Shown here one piece after another: positions 19,382 to 28,781 of a DNA stretch of 64,000 nucleotides. Each line of letters starts with the position of its first letter. Positions within the stretch are counted from its first letter, which is position 1. The stretch spans positions 1,161,501 through 1,225,500 of the forward strand of contig NZ_AP022853.1 of NCBI RefSeq assembly GCF_011764585.1, in the 5' to 3' direction. Under the pieces are notes generated by a model. It worked only from the letters and a program-made list of their open reading frames with translations, ran no database searches and was not told the origin of the DNA. This stretch comes from Sulfurimicrobium lacus (GTDB taxonomy: Bacteria > Pseudomonadota > Gammaproteobacteria > Burkholderiales > Sulfuricellaceae). The position numbers and the translations under genes were made by a program.

Positions 19382-20461
19382 TTACTTGGCGGGCCTTACC
19401 GTTCCTTCCCAGTATGGTACACGCGCCTGCCAGGGCTTGGCGAAACGAGGCGGGATCGGTCCCCCCCAGCCGGGGTAAAGCTGAAGTGTTTCGCTGGTGA
19501 TGGGAAACACCGGCACCAGGTGGTGAGGCGCCACTTTTTTCCCGGTGGCGAGCGCGTAGGCGATTTTCATGGCCTCGGCGCCGAGCGGGCCGCAAAATTG
19601 CGCTGCATCGATATGGGTAAGGCGTTTGGCGCGGATGTTGTCCACCGACTTGGGATCGCCGTCGATGCTGGCGACGACGATTTCCGTGCGCCCGGCGTTG
19701 GCGAGTGCTTCCACGATATTCAGTCCGCCGCCGTCGTTGACGGAAAAAACCGCATCCACGCTGCCTGTGGCGGGGAAGTCCCGCAGCATTTGCGCCCCGG
19801 CGCGTGCGCCGCTGTTCGGTTCCACTGCCTCGTAGGTCTTGAGGATGCGGAACGGCTGGCGGTAATCGCGCAGCGCATCGAGCAGGCCGTTGGCGCGCTC
19901 CACCGTGGACGAAACATGGGGGTATTCGACCAGGATCAGCTTGAGTTCCTTGCTGTCGGGAAAGTGTGCGGCGAGGTATTCGCCGTCGAGGTAGCCCGCC
20001 TGGTAGTTGTCGGATGTGACGAAGGCGGCCAGCGTGCCGCCGCTGATGTACTGGTCGTAAGCCACCACCGGGATGCCGGCCTGGTTGGCGGCGCGCAGCG
20101 GGGCGGCGAGGGCGGCATTGTCGGTGGGCTGGACGATGATGATGTCGGGCTTGCGTTTCACCGCTTCGAACATCTGGGCGATCTGGCGTTCGATGCCGGC
20201 ACTACCGTCTCCGGCGATATAAGGCGTCAGTTCGATGCGCGGCTGGTTTTTTTTGTCCGCGTCGCGGTTGATGGCGGCTGCTTCCTGCTCCAGGCCCTTG
20301 CGCATGGCAACCTGGCCGGGGATGTTCATTGACCAGTAGAGCACGTCGACACGCAAGGTTTTCACTGTGGGGCCGGCGCTGGCGGCGGTGGCGAAAATGA
20401 ACGCGCACGCCGCGATTATGCGAGTGAAGTTAGTGCGCCTGACCAACGTCTTTCCATCCAT
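19382..20461 (-). CDS. Periplasmic sugar-binding-like protein (Peripla_BP_4)
   Basis: 359 residues from the ATG at 20461, with AGGAAGG nine bases upstream. A signal peptide is followed by a type I periplasmic-binding fold similar to ribose/galactose-binding proteins (DIIIVQPTDNAALAAPL, GIPVVAYDQYI, FSVNDGGGLNIVEAL, VVASIDGDPKSVDNI). No ABC permease or ATPase gene adjoins it. The next gene is a membrane GGDEF-EAL protein, so a signalling role like LuxP with LuxQ is more likely than uptake. The ligand is unknown. Confidence 0.85.
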   Translation of the reverse strand: MDGKTLVRRTNFTRIIAACAFIFATAASAGPTVKTLRVDVLYWSMNIPGQVAMRKGLEQEAAAINRDADKKNQPRIELTPYIAGDGSAGIERQIAQMFEAVKRKPDIIIVQPTDNAALAAPLRAANQAGIPVVAYDQYISGGTLAAFVTSDNYQAGYLDGEYLAAHFPDSKELKLILVEYPHVSSTVERANGLLDALRDYRQPFRILKTYEAVEPNSGARAGAQMLRDFPATGSVDAVFSVNDGGGLNIVEALANAGRTEIVVASIDGDPKSVDNIRAKRLTHIDAAQFCGPLGAEAMKIAYALATGKKVAPHHLVPVFPITSETLQLYPGWGGPIPPRFAKPWQARVPYWEGTVRPAK

Positions 20462-20540
20462 GCAATTTAACCTTCCTACGCGGTGGCGACAGGCTACCAC
20501 GAGGCATCAGGGTGATGCAAAACGAAAACGGGGTCCTCCT

Positions 20541-21254
20541 TCATGGGGCAGTCTTGCGAGGTTTCCGTCCCTCGGATTCGGCGTTCATTTCCTCGATGGC
20601 TTGCTTCAGCGCCGCCGCGCTCGCCTTGGTGTCCTTGCCGCTGAACAGTAAAACATCTCCGCCGGCTGTCTTGGCCGCCCCGTCTTCCTTGCCGGCCGCC
20701 GCCGGCGTTTCGTCCTGGCCGGTTTTCTTCATTGCCTCGAGTTCGCTGAGCATTTTCGCGTTCTGCTGCTTGAGTGCTTCGATCTGCGCCTGCATTGCCG
20801 CGCTGCCCGTGGCTTTGGCCGCGGTAGTCGCGGTGTTGTGGGCTGCTGCTGGCGAATTGTTCTGTTCCGCATGCTTCGGCGCGAGCAGTGTCCATGCGGT
20901 GAGCCCGATGCCGGCCAATAACAGCACCACGGCGCCGAGCATGCCGCCGATAATCAAGCGTTTCTTCAGATTGCGTACCGGGACAACCAGGGGTTCTTCA
21001 GCGTCCCCGCGGTCGGCTGCGGCGGGCTTGTCTCTGCCGTGCGTTTCCGCTTCGCCGTCACCGGCTTCGGTGCTCGAGTCACGGGGTTTGCGCAAAGCGA
21101 ACAGGGCGTTGCGCACACGTGCCAGCAGACCGGGGCGAACGCTCTCTTCTTCAGACGCTTCCGCCTCGCGCGGGATGGCCACGGTCTTGTCGCCGTCGGT
21201 GTCGCCTTCTTCCGCGTCGGCCGGCGCTTTCTTTTTCCAGAACTTCAGATTCAT
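20541..21254 (-). CDS. Single-pass membrane protein linked to xseA, unknown
   Basis: 237 residues. An acidic cytoplasmic N-terminus precedes one TM helix (about 100-123, [20 protein letters not shown]), then an Ala-rich extracytoplasmic part with a short coiled coil ([20 protein letters not shown]). No family recognised. Its ATG overlaps the xseA stop (ATGA), so the two are translationally coupled. Low-complexity composition suggests a tether or scaffold rather than an enzyme. Confidence 0.7.
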   Translation of the reverse strand: MNLKFWKKKAPADAEEGDTDGDKTVAIPREAEASEEESVRPGLLARVRNALFALRKPRDSSTEAGDGEAETHGRDKPAAADRGDAEEPLVVPVRNLKKRLIIGGMLGAVVLLLAGIGLTAWTLLAPKHAEQNNSPAAAHNTATTAAKATGSAAMQAQIEALKQQNAKMLSELEAMKKTGQDETPAAAGKEDGAAKTAGGDVLLFSGKDTKASAAALKQAIEEMNAESEGRKPRKTAP

Positions 21255-22594
21255 GTCGCTTCCTCCTTGCGTGTCACACTGGCATTCGCACTTCCGTGGG
21301 CAAAGGTGATGGAAAGCTCCTCGTGCAGGGCTATATCGGCACTGCTGCGTACAAGTTTACCGCTGGCCGAGCGTACCATGCTGAAGCCGCGCTCCAGCAC
21401 GGCCTCCGGGTTGAGGTGCTGCAGGCTTGCAGCCAGGCGTTGCAGCGTGGCCTGGCGGTGCTGCAATAGTTGCCCCATGGCGAGTTCCAGGCGTTGGCCG
21501 AGCTGCTGTTGCTGGGCCTGCAGCAGCTGCGGCGCGGGCGCGCTCCTCGCCAGGCGGCTGGCCAGGCGCTGAACGCGCCATTCCTGTTGCTCCAGTGCGC
21601 GACTAGCCGCCTGCTGCTGGCGCTGGCGCAGATGGTTGAGGTGCTGCAGTTGCGCCTCGATGCGCGTGCCGGGATGCACCAGGCGGCGCGCCAGATAGTC
21701 CAGCTGCTGCATGCGCTGCTCGAGGCTGCGTGAGGTCTGGCGCGACAGGCGGGCGTGCAGCGCGTCGAGCCGCTGATGCAGGTCGGCGCGGTGCGGCGTG
21801 GCCAGCTCCGCCGCCGCGGTGGGGGTCGGTGCGCGCCGGTCGGCGACGAAATCGGCGATGGTGATATCGGTTTCATGGCCGACGCCGCTGATGACCGGGA
21901 TCGAGCTCGCGGCAATGGCGCGTGCCACGACTTCCTCGTTGAACGCCCACAAGTCCTCGATGCTGCCCCCGCCGCGGCACAGGATCAGGACGTCGCATTC
22001 GTTGCGGCTGTCGGCCAGCTGCAGCGCCTGGGCAATTTTCTGCCCGGCGCCTTCGCCCTGCACCGGGGTGGGGTAGAGCACCACCGGGATGTTCGGCATG
22101 CGCCGGCGCAGCGTGGTCAGCACGTCGCGCAGCGCAGCGGCGGCAGGGGACGTGACGATGCCGATGCAGCGCGGAAAGACCGGCAGGGCTTGCTTGCGCG
22201 TCTCCTCGAACAGCCCTTCCGCGGCAAGTTTCGCCTTGAGTTTTTCGAACGCCTCGAACAGCGCACCCAGGCCGGCGCGGCGCATGGATTCCACGCTGAG
22301 CTGGTACTCGCCGCGCGCTTCATACAGGGTGACCAGCGCACGTACTTCCACGTGCATGCCGTTTTCCGGTCTGAAATCGACGTACTGGCTTTTGTGGCGG
22401 AACATGGCGCAGCGCACTTGGGCCTGGCCATCCTTGAGAGTGAAGTACCAGTGGCCGGATGTGGCGCGCGTGAAGTTGGAGATTTCGCCGCCCACCCACA
22501 AAAGCGGAAAGGTCTGTTCCAGTACTGCCTTGGCGTGGCGGTTGAGTTCGCTGACCGAGAGAACCGTCGGCGTCTTGGGGAGGAATAAAGACAT
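21251..22594 (-). CDS. xseA: Exodeoxyribonuclease VII large subunit
   Basis: 447 residues. The N-terminal OB-fold ([24 protein letters not shown]) and central domain ([62 protein letters not shown] is the standard XseA block) are followed by a long coiled-coil region and a short C-terminal domain ([10 protein letters not shown]). With XseB it degrades single-stranded DNA into oligonucleotides. xseB is not in this window. It overlaps the downstream membrane-protein gene by four bases. Confidence 0.97.
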   Translation of the reverse strand: MSLFLPKTPTVLSVSELNRHAKAVLEQTFPLLWVGGEISNFTRATSGHWYFTLKDGQAQVRCAMFRHKSQYVDFRPENGMHVEVRALVTLYEARGEYQLSVESMRRAGLGALFEAFEKLKAKLAAEGLFEETRKQALPVFPRCIGIVTSPAAAALRDVLTTLRRRMPNIPVVLYPTPVQGEGAGQKIAQALQLADSRNECDVLILCRGGGSIEDLWAFNEEVVARAIAASSIPVISGVGHETDITIADFVADRRAPTPTAAAELATPHRADLHQRLDALHARLSRQTSRSLEQRMQQLDYLARRLVHPGTRIEAQLQHLNHLRQRQQQAASRALEQQEWRVQRLASRLARSAPAPQLLQAQQQQLGQRLELAMGQLLQHRQATLQRLAASLQHLNPEAVLERGFSMVRSASGKLVRSSADIALHEELSITFAHGSANASVTRKEEAT

Positions 22595-22921
22595 GGACGG
22601 ATTCTAAACTAATCCACAGTTGTTAAAAAACTTTCATATTCACGGAACTCTTGTCAACACGTTGTTTTTGATTTAATAACTACATGATTATTAGTGATAA
22701 AAATAGTAGCGCAATTTTTGTGCGAAGCAAGAAATATGTTGTGGGGAAGGGGTTTATGAGCACTTTTGACAATCCATGCACAAAGTTATCCACAGAAACT
22801 GTGGACAATAGGGGAAAATACCTATTCCGACATGGAGTTATGACACGCGAAACCAGCGCCCTTGCTCAAAACAGAGCGGCAGGCTAAAGTTACGCGGTCA
22901 AAAAATTTTAGGAGGAAGCGC
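22595..22921. other. AT-rich intergenic region with DnaA-box-like sites
   Basis: This 327-bp gap between divergent xseA and exbB is much more AT-rich than its surroundings. It contains TTATCCACAG (22786-22795, a perfect DnaA box), three bases, then the inverted near-match CTGTGGACAA (22799-22808). A one-mismatch copy TAATCCACA lies at 22610-22618. A 67-codon open frame here has no recognisable protein and poor composition. It must also carry the exbB and xseA promoters, which I could not place. Confidence 0.5.
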
Positions 22922-23527
22922 GTGCTATCCATCATTCAGGCAGCAGGCTGGCCAATCTGGCCGTTGATTATCGCGTCGATCATTTCTGTCGGGATTATCG
23001 GCGAGCGTCTGTGGTCCCTGAGCAGCAGCCAGGTGGCGCCGCGCAGTCTGTTGCCGAAAGTCCAGGAGTGGTTGCAGCAGGGTGGTGTGAACGACGAGGT
23101 GCTGGCCAACCTGGAACGCCATTCCCCCCTCGGGCAGCTGTTCGCCGCCGGCTTGCGCAACGTCAGCAGCTCGCGCGAAATGATGCAGGAAGCCATCGAG
23201 GATACGGGGCGTGCCGTTACGCACGAACTGGAGCGCTTTCTCACCACGCTGGGCACCATCGCCTCGGTCAGCCCCCTGTTGGGCCTGCTCGGGACGGTGA
23301 TCGGCATGGTCGAAATCTTCGGCGCGCTGACCCCCACCGGCGGCAGCCCGGCGCTGCTCGCGCACGGCATTTCGGTGGCGCTCTACAATACCGCCATGGG
23401 CCTGATCGTGGCGATTCCCAGCATGATCTTCTACCGCTTTTTCCGTGCCAAGGTCGACGCCCTGGTGATGGAGATGGAACAGCAGTCCATCAAGCTGGTG
23501 GACATGGTTCACGGCGATAGAAAGTAG
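22922..23527 (+). CDS. exbB: ExbB/TolQ-family proton channel protein
   Basis: 201 residues from a GTG at 22922 preceded by TAGGAGGAAG, the strongest ribosome site nearby; an upstream in-frame ATG (22862) has none. Three TM segments (about 8-28, 105-130, 145-170) and SVSPLLGLLGTVIGMVEIF with ALYNTAMGLIVAIPS identify MotA/TolQ/ExbB. With ExbD it uses proton flow to power TonB-type or related envelope processes. exbD follows at 3 bp. No tonB or tolA adjoins, but a TonB-dependent receptor lies at 32.5 kb. ExbB is favoured over TolQ because no tolA, tolB or pal follows. Confidence 0.88.
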   Translation: MLSIIQAAGWPIWPLIIASIISVGIIGERLWSLSSSQVAPRSLLPKVQEWLQQGGVNDEVLANLERHSPLGQLFAAGLRNVSSSREMMQEAIEDTGRAVTHELERFLTTLGTIASVSPLLGLLGTVIGMVEIFGALTPTGGSPALLAHGISVALYNTAMGLIVAIPSMIFYRFFRAKVDALVMEMEQQSIKLVDMVHGDRK

Positions 23528-23530
23528 CGT

Positions 23531-23953
23531 ATGAACTTCCAGCGCGGCAGGTCCAAGGAAGAGCCGGAAATCAATCTGATCCCGATGATTGATGTGCTGC
23601 TGGTGATCCTGATTTTCATGATGGTGACAACCACCTTTTCCCAGATCGCCGAGTTGCAGATCAATCTGCCATCGGCCGATGCGGAAAAACAGCTGCAGAA
23701 GCCGAGCGAGATCGTCGTTGGCGTCGACGCGTCCGGCCATTACGTCATCAACCGCGTGCAGCTGGCCAATCCCGATGTGGACGCCCTGAGCGCCGCATTG
23801 CGCCGTGCCGCGGGCGATCAGCCCGACCCGGTGATCGTGATCAATGCAGACGCGCAGGCCACCCACCAGTCTGTGATCAATGTCATGGAAGCCTCGCGTA
23901 TGGCGGGCTACAGCCGCATCAGTTTCGCCACCCAATCGAAGAACAGTAAGTGA
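23531..23953 (+). CDS. exbD: ExbD/TolR-family protein
   Basis: 140 residues. A short cytoplasmic end (EEPEINLIPMIDVLLVILIFMM is the typical single TM with its essential Asp) is followed by a periplasmic domain (VIVINADAQATHQSVINVMEAS). It forms the ion channel with ExbB. Translationally coupled downstream to lpxK (GTGA overlap). Confidence 0.92.
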   Translation: MNFQRGRSKEEPEINLIPMIDVLLVILIFMMVTTTFSQIAELQINLPSADAEKQLQKPSEIVVGVDASGHYVINRVQLANPDVDALSAALRRAAGDQPDPVIVINADAQATHQSVINVMEASRMAGYSRISFATQSKNSK

Positions 23954-24981
23954 CCGTGGCATCCGGCTCGAATTTCGTGCCCGGTTCCTGGCTGGAAAAA
24001 CAATGGTACCGAAGCAGCCCATGGCTGCTCATATTGTTGCCGTTAAGCGTTTTGTTCTGGGCGCTTTCCGCGCTGCGTCGCATGGCTTATCGCAGCGGCT
24101 GGCTGCGCGAGCAGCGCCTTCCGGTGCCGGTGATCGTGGTGGGCAACATCAGCGTTGGCGGTACCGGCAAAACGCCCCTGGTGCTGTGGCTGGCGGACTG
24201 GTTGAGACGGCATGATTTTCGTCCCGGCATCGTGAGCCGCGGTTATGGCGGGCGTTCCGCAGAATCGCGGCCGGTCGAACCTGACGGCAGCGCAGCACTG
24301 AGCGGAGACGAACCCTTGTTGCTGGCACGCCAGTCGCATTGCCCGGTATGGATCGGGCGCGACCGTGTCGCGGCGGGACAGGGGCTGCTTGAGGCGCACC
24401 CGGAATGCAACGTGCTTATCAGCGACGACGGGCTGCAGCATTACCGTCTGGCGCGCGACGTGGAAATTGCGGTGGTTGACGGGCAGCGCCTTTTCGGCAA
24501 CGGTTTTTTGCTGCCGGCCGGCCCCCTGCGCGAAGGAGTGGGGCGCCTGCGGCAGGTTGACGCCGTGGTGGTGAACGGTGACGCCGAGTTCGCTGGCGGC
24601 GGGCATTTCAACATGAGCCTGAAGGGGGTCATGTTGCGCAATCTGTGCTCCGGCGCAATGGTGCCGGCGCTCGAGTTGGCGGACAAAAAGCTTCATGCCG
24701 TAGCCGGGATCGGCAATCCGCAGCGTTTTTTCGCGCACCTGCAGGGACTCGGGCTGACGTTCGAGCGCCATCCTTTCCCCGACCATCATGCTTATCGGGC
24801 CGAAGACCTGGCTTGGCCTGACGCTGATGCCATAATGATGACGGAAAAGGACGCGGTCAAATGCGCAGCCTTCGCGGATGAACGTTACTGGGTTCTGCCG
24901 GTGCGAGCCGAGCTGGACCCGTCCTTCGGACAAAGAATTCTGGATACTTTAAGGAAACGCAATGGACGCAAAACTGCTTGA
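23950..24981 (+). CDS. lpxK: Tetraacyldisaccharide 4'-kinase
   Basis: 343 residues. The GTG start overlaps the exbD stop. An N-terminal membrane anchor ([19 protein letters not shown]) is followed by the P-loop region [34 protein letters not shown] and [21 protein letters not shown], all standard LpxK blocks. It phosphorylates the lipid A precursor at the 4' position on the inner face of the inner membrane. The exbB-exbD-lpxK-trm112-kdsB order is common in proteobacteria, and kdsB serves the same LPS pathway. Confidence 0.96.
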   Translation: MTVASGSNFVPGSWLEKQWYRSSPWLLILLPLSVLFWALSALRRMAYRSGWLREQRLPVPVIVVGNISVGGTGKTPLVLWLADWLRRHDFRPGIVSRGYGGRSAESRPVEPDGSAALSGDEPLLLARQSHCPVWIGRDRVAAGQGLLEAHPECNVLISDDGLQHYRLARDVEIAVVDGQRLFGNGFLLPAGPLREGVGRLRQVDAVVVNGDAEFAGGGHFNMSLKGVMLRNLCSGAMVPALELADKKLHAVAGIGNPQRFFAHLQGLGLTFERHPFPDHHAYRAEDLAWPDADAIMMTEKDAVKCAAFADERYWVLPVRAELDPSFGQRILDTLRKRNGRKTA

Positions 24982-25141
24982 AATCCTGGTGTGCCCCCTG
25001 TGCAAGGGGCCGCTGGTGTACAAGAAGGCCGCTCAGGAACTGATCTGCAAACCCTGCCGTCTGGCCTACCCGGTGCGCGACGACATTCCGGTGATGCTGG
25101 AAGAAGAGGCGCGCAAGTTGCCGGCTGAGGAAGAAGTGTAA
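24962..25141 (+). CDS. Trm112/YcaR-family small zinc-ribbon protein
   Basis: 59 residues, [18 protein letters not shown] at the start, with CPLC and CKPC pairs that form a probable zinc ribbon, and [11 protein letters not shown] as in the UPF0434/Trm112-like family. It overlaps the end of lpxK by 20 bases in another frame, and its TAA overlaps the kdsB ATG (TAATG). Bacterial members almost always sit between lpxK and kdsB. Function in bacteria is not established. Confidence 0.92.
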   Translation: MDAKLLEILVCPLCKGPLVYKKAAQELICKPCRLAYPVRDDIPVMLEEEARKLPAEEEV

Positions 25142-26052
25142 TGAGTGAGGAGTTAGGGGTGAGGAGTGAGGAGGAAAACAGCGGCGCGGGCGTGAGATCG
25201 CCTCACCCCTCACCCCTTCGCGCCGGAGCGAGAGCCTCCGGCTCCGCTCCCGGTGGTGATGCCCCTTGCGGGTACACCCCTCACTTCAAGGTCGTCATCC
25301 CGGCCCGCTACGCTTCCACGCGCCTGCCCGGCAAACCGCTCGCCGACATCGCTGGCAAGCCCATGGTGGTGCGGGTAGCGGAACAGGCGCAGCAAAGCGG
25401 TGCATCCGAGGTGTGGATCGCTACCGACCATGCCGGCGTGGCCGATGCGGGGCGAGCACATGGAATCGATGTGTGCATGACCTCGCCCCACCATGCTTCG
25501 GGCACGGACCGCCTTGCCGAAGTGGCGCTGCAGCGCGGTTGGGGCGAAGACGAAATCGTTGTCAACGTGCAGGGCGACGAGCCGCTGATCGATCCCGGGT
25601 TGATTGGCATGGTGGCGCGGCATTTGCACGATCACCCGGCGGCGGCCATTTCGACTGCCTGCCATGCCCTGCAGGACCATGCCGAGTTGTTCAATCCGAA
25701 CGTGGTGAAGGTGGTGCTGGACCGGGAGGGCTACGCGCTTTATTTCAGTCGCGCGCCCATCCCCTGGGCGCGGGATGCGTGGGGGAATGCTCAAACACTG
25801 GCTTCCCGCATTTCTCTCCCGGAAGATTTTCCCGCTTTCCGCCACATCGGCATCTACGCCTACCGTGCCGCTTTCCTGAAAATCTATGGCTTGCTCAGTC
25901 CCGCGGCCGTCGAACAATATGAGGCGCTGGAACAGTTGCGTGCTTTGTGGCACGGGTACAGAATCAGCGTCGCGCTTACGGCTGCCGTCCCTGCTGCCGG
26001 GGTGGATACCATGGAAGACCTGGAGCGGGTTCGCAGCCTGTTTGGGCGTTAA
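25141..26052 (+). CDS. kdsB: CMP-KDO synthetase with repeat-derived N-terminal extension
   Basis: 303 residues. From residue about 48 on ([58 protein letters not shown]) it is KdsB, which activates 3-deoxy-manno-octulosonate as CMP-KDO for lipopolysaccharide. Family members start about three residues before [11 protein letters not shown] and are about 250 long. Here no ATG exists at that point; the nearest in-frame starts are ATG 25141 or GTG 25159 and 25192, all within an intergenic repeat. The extra ~47 residues ([12 protein letters not shown]...) are translated repeat. The ATG overlaps the preceding stop, so coupled translation is plausible. Confidence 0.92.
   Translation: MSEELGVRSEEENSGAGVRSPHPSPLRAGARASGSAPGGDAPCGYTPHFKVVIPARYASTRLPGKPLADIAGKPMVVRVAEQAQQSGASEVWIATDHAGVADAGRAHGIDVCMTSPHHASGTDRLAEVALQRGWGEDEIVVNVQGDEPLIDPGLIGMVARHLHDHPAAAISTACHALQDHAELFNPNVVKVVLDREGYALYFSRAPIPWARDAWGNAQTLASRISLPEDFPAFRHIGIYAYRAAFLKIYGLLSPAAVEQYEALEQLRALWHGYRISVALTAAVPAAGVDTMEDLERVRSLFGR
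25144..25284. repeat. 7-nt-unit repeat element (GTGAGGA type) inside kdsB 5' end
   Basis: The left array 25145-25173 is made of units close to GTGAGGA/GTTAGGG. Inverted units (CCTCACCCCTCACCCC, 25201-25216; ACCCCTCACT, 25275-25284) follow, with a GC-rich hairpin between (GCCGGAG with CTCCGGC near 25222-25243). The left array matches the reverse complement of 47577-47605 at 26 of 29 bases by hand alignment. Confidence 0.75.
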
Positions 26053-26062
26053 TTCAGTTGGT

Positions 26063-26335
26063 TAGGGCGTGTTAACACTAATTTCGCGTCTGCCGACGGG
26101 GGCGATTTGGGATGCCGCCCGCGAAGCAAGACGCGCGGTTGTACCGCCCACAACAAGCGGCTTGCGACAAAGGGAGGCGCCCAAATCGCCCCCGTCCCGA
26201 AGGGTTGTAACGAGAAGGCCATGCCTGCGTCGTTGCGGCGCTGGCGAATGGAACAACCATTCGCTGCGCCCCGCGCCTAGCATCCATGGCCTTCTCGTTA
26301 CAACGCAGGCGTGAAATTAGTGTTAACACGCCCTA
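26063..26335. mobile_element. MITE-like element with 23-bp perfect terminal inverted repeats
   Basis: The 23-bp ends (26063-26085, 26313-26335) are perfect inverted repeats beginning TAGGGCGTGTTAACAC. The interior has two tandem hairpins. The first pairs 26095-26111 with 26180-26196 (17 bp). The second pairs 26204-26223 with 26285-26304 (20 bp), with a smaller GCGAATGG/CCATTCGC stem at its tip. TA lies at both outer edges, which could be a target duplication. No transposase is encoded; the ~80-codon open frames inside are products of palindromy. It is about 273 bp, in the size range of MITEs. Parent transposon not identified. The rest of the 424-bp kdsB-adk gap (26053-26476) holds the AT-rich adk leader with a perfect DnaA box TTATCCACA at 26435-26443. 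Confidence 0.8.
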
Positions 26336-26422
26336 GCAGCAAGAGAATGCGTTTATAACTTTATAAAAATAATTAAATGTGCAGGGCTGGGCAATTGCAA
26401 TACCCTTGTTGCCATTAGGTAA

Positions 26423-27130
<708 letters not shown>

Positions 27131-27145
27131 ATCAAGTTGGCTGCG

Positions 27146-27499
27146 ATGAAAAGGGCAAGCGTTCCGGATGTCACCAGCACAGAGCTCTGGGTCGTGGAGA
27201 CCGCGATCAAGGAGCGCTGGGGCGCCGGCGTGGTCGAAGTGCAAGTGGCGGATTCCGATATCCGTCTCGAGCCCACCGACCGCGAAATGACTTCCTGCCC
27301 GACCCTGTACTGGACCGACGACACGGCGCACTTCGTGATTTTCAAAGTGGGCGATGGCCTTTACCGCAGCCAGTTTTTCTATTCGAAGAGGGAACAATAC
27401 GGCACCGGCCGCCGCGAGTATGACGATCTGGCCGAGTGTGTGTCCCTGTTGCTGAAAATGGAAGCGGACCACCGCAGCACGCGGCCCGCCGACAACTAA
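27146..27499 (+). CDS. Conserved-looking small protein, unknown
   Basis: 117 residues from the ATG at 27146 (a TTG nine bases upstream is an alternative). Soluble, no signal peptide or membrane segment, mixed alpha/beta appearance (ELWVVETAIKERWGAG, HFVIFKVGDGLYRSQFFYS). No family recognised. It lies 15 bp after adk and 19 bp before the phosphofructokinase gene on the same strand, so it is probably in the same operon. Confidence 0.7.
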   Translation: MKRASVPDVTSTELWVVETAIKERWGAGVVEVQVADSDIRLEPTDREMTSCPTLYWTDDTAHFVIFKVGDGLYRSQFFYSKREQYGTGRREYDDLAECVSLLLKMEADHRSTRPADN

Positions 27500-27518
27500 A
27501 AATAATTTGGAGGATGTA

Positions 27519-28772
27519 ATGGCGAAGAAGAATGCCTTTTATGCTCAATCCGGCGGCGTCACCGCTGTCATCAACGCTTCCGCCTGCGGCGTGATCGAAA
27601 CCGCGCGCAAGAACAAGGATGTGATCGGCAAGGTGTATGCCGGCCGCAACGGCATTATCGGTGCGCTGACCGAAGACCTGATCGATACCAGCAAGGAATC
27701 TGCTGCGGCGATTGCGGCCCTGCGCCACACCCCTTCCGGCGCCTTCGGCTCCTGCCGCTTCAAGATGAAAAGCCTGGAAGACAACAAGCTGCAATATGAG
27801 CGTCTGATCGAAGTGTTCAAGGCGCATAACATCGGCTACTTCTTCTACAACGGTGGCGGCGACTCCGCCGACACCTGCTTCAAGGTTTCCCAGCTGTCGG
27901 AAGCCATGGGCTATCCGATCCAGGCGATCCATGTGCCCAAGACCGTGGACAACGATCTGCCGATCACCGACTGCTGCCCCGGTTTCGGTTCGGTGGCCAA
28001 ATACATCGCCGTGTCCACTCTCGAGGCATCGTTCGACGTCAAATCCATGGCAAAAACCTCCACCAAGGTGTTCGTGATCGAGGTGATGGGGCGCCATGCC
28101 GGCTGGATCGCCGCTGCCGGCGGCCTGGTTGCCGATCAGGGAATTCCGGTGGTGATCCTGTTCCCGGAAGTGGAATTCGACCAGGTGAAATTCCTCGCCA
28201 AGGTGGACGAAAACGTCAAGAAACACGGCTTCTGCACCATCGTGGTGTCGGAAGGCTGCCATTATCCTGACGGCAAGTTCCTCGCCGAGCAGGGCACGCG
28301 CGACGCGTTCGGTCATGCCCAGCTGGGCGGCGCCGCACCGGTGGTCGCCAACATGATCAAGGATGCGCTGGGCTACAAGTTCCACTGGGCAGTCGCGGAT
28401 TACCTGCAACGCGCCGCGCGCCACATCGCGTCCAAGACCGACGTGAAACAGGCCTACCAGCTCGGCAAGGCGGCGGTGGAACTGGCCGTCAAGGGACGCA
28501 ACTCGGTCATGCCGACGGTGCACCGCATTTCCGACGAGCCTTACAAGTACAAGATCGGCGTCGCCGACCTCAAGGATGTGGCCAACGTCGAGAAATTCAT
28601 GCCCAAGGACTTTATCACCAAGGACGGTTTCGGCATCACGGAAAAATGCCGTCGCTATTTGGCGCCGTTGATTCAGGGTGAGGACTATCCGCCTTACAAG
28701 AACGGCCTGCCCGACTATGTGACGCTGAAGAACGTGGCAGTGGAGAAGAAGCTGCCCGAGTTCAAGCTGTAA
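27519..28772 (+). CDS. Pyrophosphate-type 6-phosphofructokinase
   Basis: 417 residues with GGAGG upstream of ATG 27519. The fold signature GGVTAVINASA, YNGGGDSADT, PKTVDNDLPITD and VIEVMGRHAGWIAAAGG place it in the PfkA superfamily. An Asp stands after the glycines (GGGDS) where ATP enzymes have Gly, which marks PPi as phosphoryl donor. It interconverts fructose 6-phosphate and fructose 1,6-bisphosphate reversibly. The neighbouring H+-PPase gene fits use of PPi; in methanotrophs a PPi-PFK gene is likewise reported next to an H+-PPase gene. Donor specificity is inferred from sequence. Confidence 0.9.
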   Translation: MAKKNAFYAQSGGVTAVINASACGVIETARKNKDVIGKVYAGRNGIIGALTEDLIDTSKESAAAIAALRHTPSGAFGSCRFKMKSLEDNKLQYERLIEVFKAHNIGYFFYNGGGDSADTCFKVSQLSEAMGYPIQAIHVPKTVDNDLPITDCCPGFGSVAKYIAVSTLEASFDVKSMAKTSTKVFVIEVMGRHAGWIAAAGGLVADQGIPVVILFPEVEFDQVKFLAKVDENVKKHGFCTIVVSEGCHYPDGKFLAEQGTRDAFGHAQLGGAAPVVANMIKDALGYKFHWAVADYLQRAARHIASKTDVKQAYQLGKAAVELAVKGRNSVMPTVHRISDEPYKYKIGVADLKDVANVEKFMPKDFITKDGFGITEKCRRYLAPLIQGEDYPPYKNGLPDYVTLKNVAVEKKLPEFKL

Positions 28773-28781
28773 CGATAGTCC

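Noticed and set aside
16686-19478. 930-codon open frame antisense to the second GGDEF-EAL gene
   Set aside because: The opposing strand encodes intact PAS, GGDEF and EAL motifs; the frame also runs past the gene start without any domain.
22684-22887. 67-codon open frame before exbB
   Set aside because: AT-rich, no ribosome site, no similarity, and overlaps the DnaA-box region.
22595-22921. Chromosomal origin of replication
   Set aside because: Too few DnaA boxes and none of the usual neighbours (dnaA, dnaN, rpmH, parAB); kept only as a DnaA-box observation.
26069-26329. Open frames of ~80 codons on both strands inside the palindromic element
   Set aside because: They arise from the inverted-repeat symmetry and match no transposase.
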